64,000 bases of DNA from Pseudomonas sp. Marseille-Q3773 (GTDB lineage Bacteria; Pseudomonadota; Gammaproteobacteria; Pseudomonadales; Pseudomonadaceae): contig NZ_OU745390.1 in the NCBI RefSeq assembly GCF_916618955.1, positions 1,922,001 to 1,986,000 of the forward strand. The letters run 5' to 3'. Below are positions 63,070-64,000 of this stretch, in pieces (the first letter of the stretch is position 1; the number at the start of each line of letters is the position of its first letter). Below the pieces are notes generated by a model. The model ran no database searches. It was not told the DNA's origin and saw only the letters and a program-made list of their open reading frames with translations. A program made the position numbers and the translations under genes.

Positions 63070-64000
63070 TCAGCGGTGTGCCATATCCAGCACCACACGC
63101 CCACCGCACGGGCATTGGTCCATGTAGCGGTGCGCCTCCACCACCTGCTCGAAGGGGTACACCTTGATGATCTGCGGTGTCAGCAGCTGGTCGGCAGTGA
63201 ACTGGTTGATATCGCGCAGGGCGCGCTGCAGTGCCACCTGGTCCTGGCTGATACCCAGCTCCGGCTTGCCGGTGAAGTTCCCGATGCAATGCACGTAGAA
63301 CTGGATGTTCTTCTGGAATGCCGCACACGCCGGGAACGGTGTCTGGTTGCCACCTTGCAGGCCATACAGCACCAGGCTGCCACGCGGCGCCAGGACATCG
63401 CCCAGCAGCGACATCTGCGGCCCGCCCATACCGTCGAGGACCATGTCCACGCCACGGCCGTCGGTGTACTTGCCAACCTGCAGCAGCAAATCCTGCTCTT
63501 CGGTGACGATCACCTTGTCAGCGCCCAGGCCCAGCAGGTATTCACGCTGTTCCGCTTCCTTGGTGGCGGCAAATACTTTCAGCCCGAGAGCCTTGCCCAG
63601 TTGCACGAACGCCGGGCCGGCGCAATGGCTGGCATCGGTGACCAGCGCAGTCTGCCCGGCCTTGGCCCGGGCCAGGTCGACGTAGGCGAAATAGGCGATC
63701 AGCAGCGGCGTGTAGTGCACGCTGGCCTCGATTGGTGTGAGTACATCCGGGTAGCGGGTAATGGCGGTACGTGGCAGTACGATCACGTCGCCGTAAACCG
63801 GGTGCTGGTTGGCACTGGTGGCCGGGAAACTCGCCACCCGGTCGCCTACCGCGATGTCCTCGACACCTTCGCCAACCGCAGTCACCACCCCGGCCATTTC
63901 GTGGCCGATGCCTGCCGGCAGGCGTGCCTGGGAGGGGGCCAGGTTCTGCCGCCAGAGCACGTCATACCAGCTGACGCCAACCGCTTCGACGCGGATCTGC
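63070..64000 (-). CDS. Zinc-free MDR-family quinone reductase/alcohol dehydrogenase-like protein (5' end outside window)
   Basis: The frame is open to the window edge (IRVEAVGVSWYDVLWRQNLAP), so the N-terminus is missing. The visible part has GIGHEMAGVVTAVGEGV (the substrate and fold region), GDRVASFPA, the Rossmann motif around TDASHCAGPAFVQLGKALGLKVFAATK (an atypical glycine motif), and a C-terminal PFEQVVEAHRYMDQ with GGRVVLDM. MDR family, quinone oxidoreductase type; no zinc ligands are evident. Substrate unknown. Confidence 0.9.
   Translation of the reverse strand, partial: QIRVEAVGVSWYDVLWRQNLAPSQARLPAGIGHEMAGVVTAVGEGVEDIAVGDRVASFPATSANQHPVYGDVIVLPRTAITRYPDVLTPIEASVHYTPLLIAYFAYVDLARAKAGQTALVTDASHCAGPAFVQLGKALGLKVFAATKEAEQREYLLGLGADKVIVTEEQDLLLQVGKYTDGRGVDMVLDGMGGPQMSLLGDVLAPRGSLVLYGLQGGNQTPFPACAAFQKNIQFYVHCIGNFTGKPELGISQDQVALQRALRDINQFTADQLLTPQIIKVYPFEQVVEAHRYMDQCPCGGRVVLDMAHR

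Overview
The window is high-GC chromosomal DNA of a fluorescent pseudomonad, most like the Pseudomonas putida group. The evidence is the gene order cysS-glnS-ppiB-lpxH, a McpP-type chemoreceptor beside uppP, a fap functional-amyloid operon, a ureDABCEJFG urease cluster, and short REP palindromes between genes. Species assignment is inference. I saw no rRNA, tRNA, CRISPR array or insertion sequence. The first and last genes are cut by the window edges.

Layout. 1-5.7 kb: end of a sensor kinase, cysS and glnS (minus), then ppiB-lpxH (plus). 5.8-11.5 kb: a secreted N-terminal-nucleophile acylase, a Fur-like DNA-binding protein, small proteins, and a cluster of a Mor-type activator with two DUF2589-type proteins. 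11.5-17.6 kb: tamA-tamB and an acetyltransferase. 17.8-23.9 kb: xthA, an ECF sigma/anti-sigma pair facing a catalase-like haem peroxidase and cytochrome b561, an MFS carrier and an XRE-cupin regulator. 23.9-31.5 kb: an isomerase, an SDR and a TetR regulator, a small HELKH protein, a BASS-type carrier, a class C beta-lactamase, small conserved proteins and an EamA exporter. 31.7-39.9 kb: an NCS1 permease, azoR facing a LysR regulator, uppP, a chemoreceptor, and pnuC with a NadR-type kinase. 40.1-45.6 kb: fapABCDEF. 45.7-48.7 kb: an alkaline-phosphatase-fold membrane transferase and a DUF899 protein. 48.8-54.3 kb: urease. 54.6-64 kb: a lone tyrosine recombinase, a Cas4-like-nuclease/XPD-type helicase coupled to a FAN1-like nuclease, an unusual MocR regulator coupled to an unrecognised 456-residue protein, and a quinone-reductase-like gene.

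Regulation read from the sequence is the most informative part. Two back-to-back ECF promoters with identical hexamers and 14-bp spacers lie between the sigma gene and the catalase gene, which suggests one regulon. A near-consensus LexA box overlaps the -10 of a good sigma-70 promoter ahead of the FAN1-helicase operon, suggesting SOS control. Sigma-54 type -24/-12 elements precede ureD and fapA. A 200-nt hairpin-rich stretch with its own promoter precedes an uncharacterised 110-residue protein.

The best candidates for undescribed biology are the Mor/DUF2589 cluster with a possible hairpin-pseudoknot between its two structural genes, the MocR protein that lacks the PLP lysine together with its partner gene and overlapping small leader ORFs, and the structured RNA before 29107.
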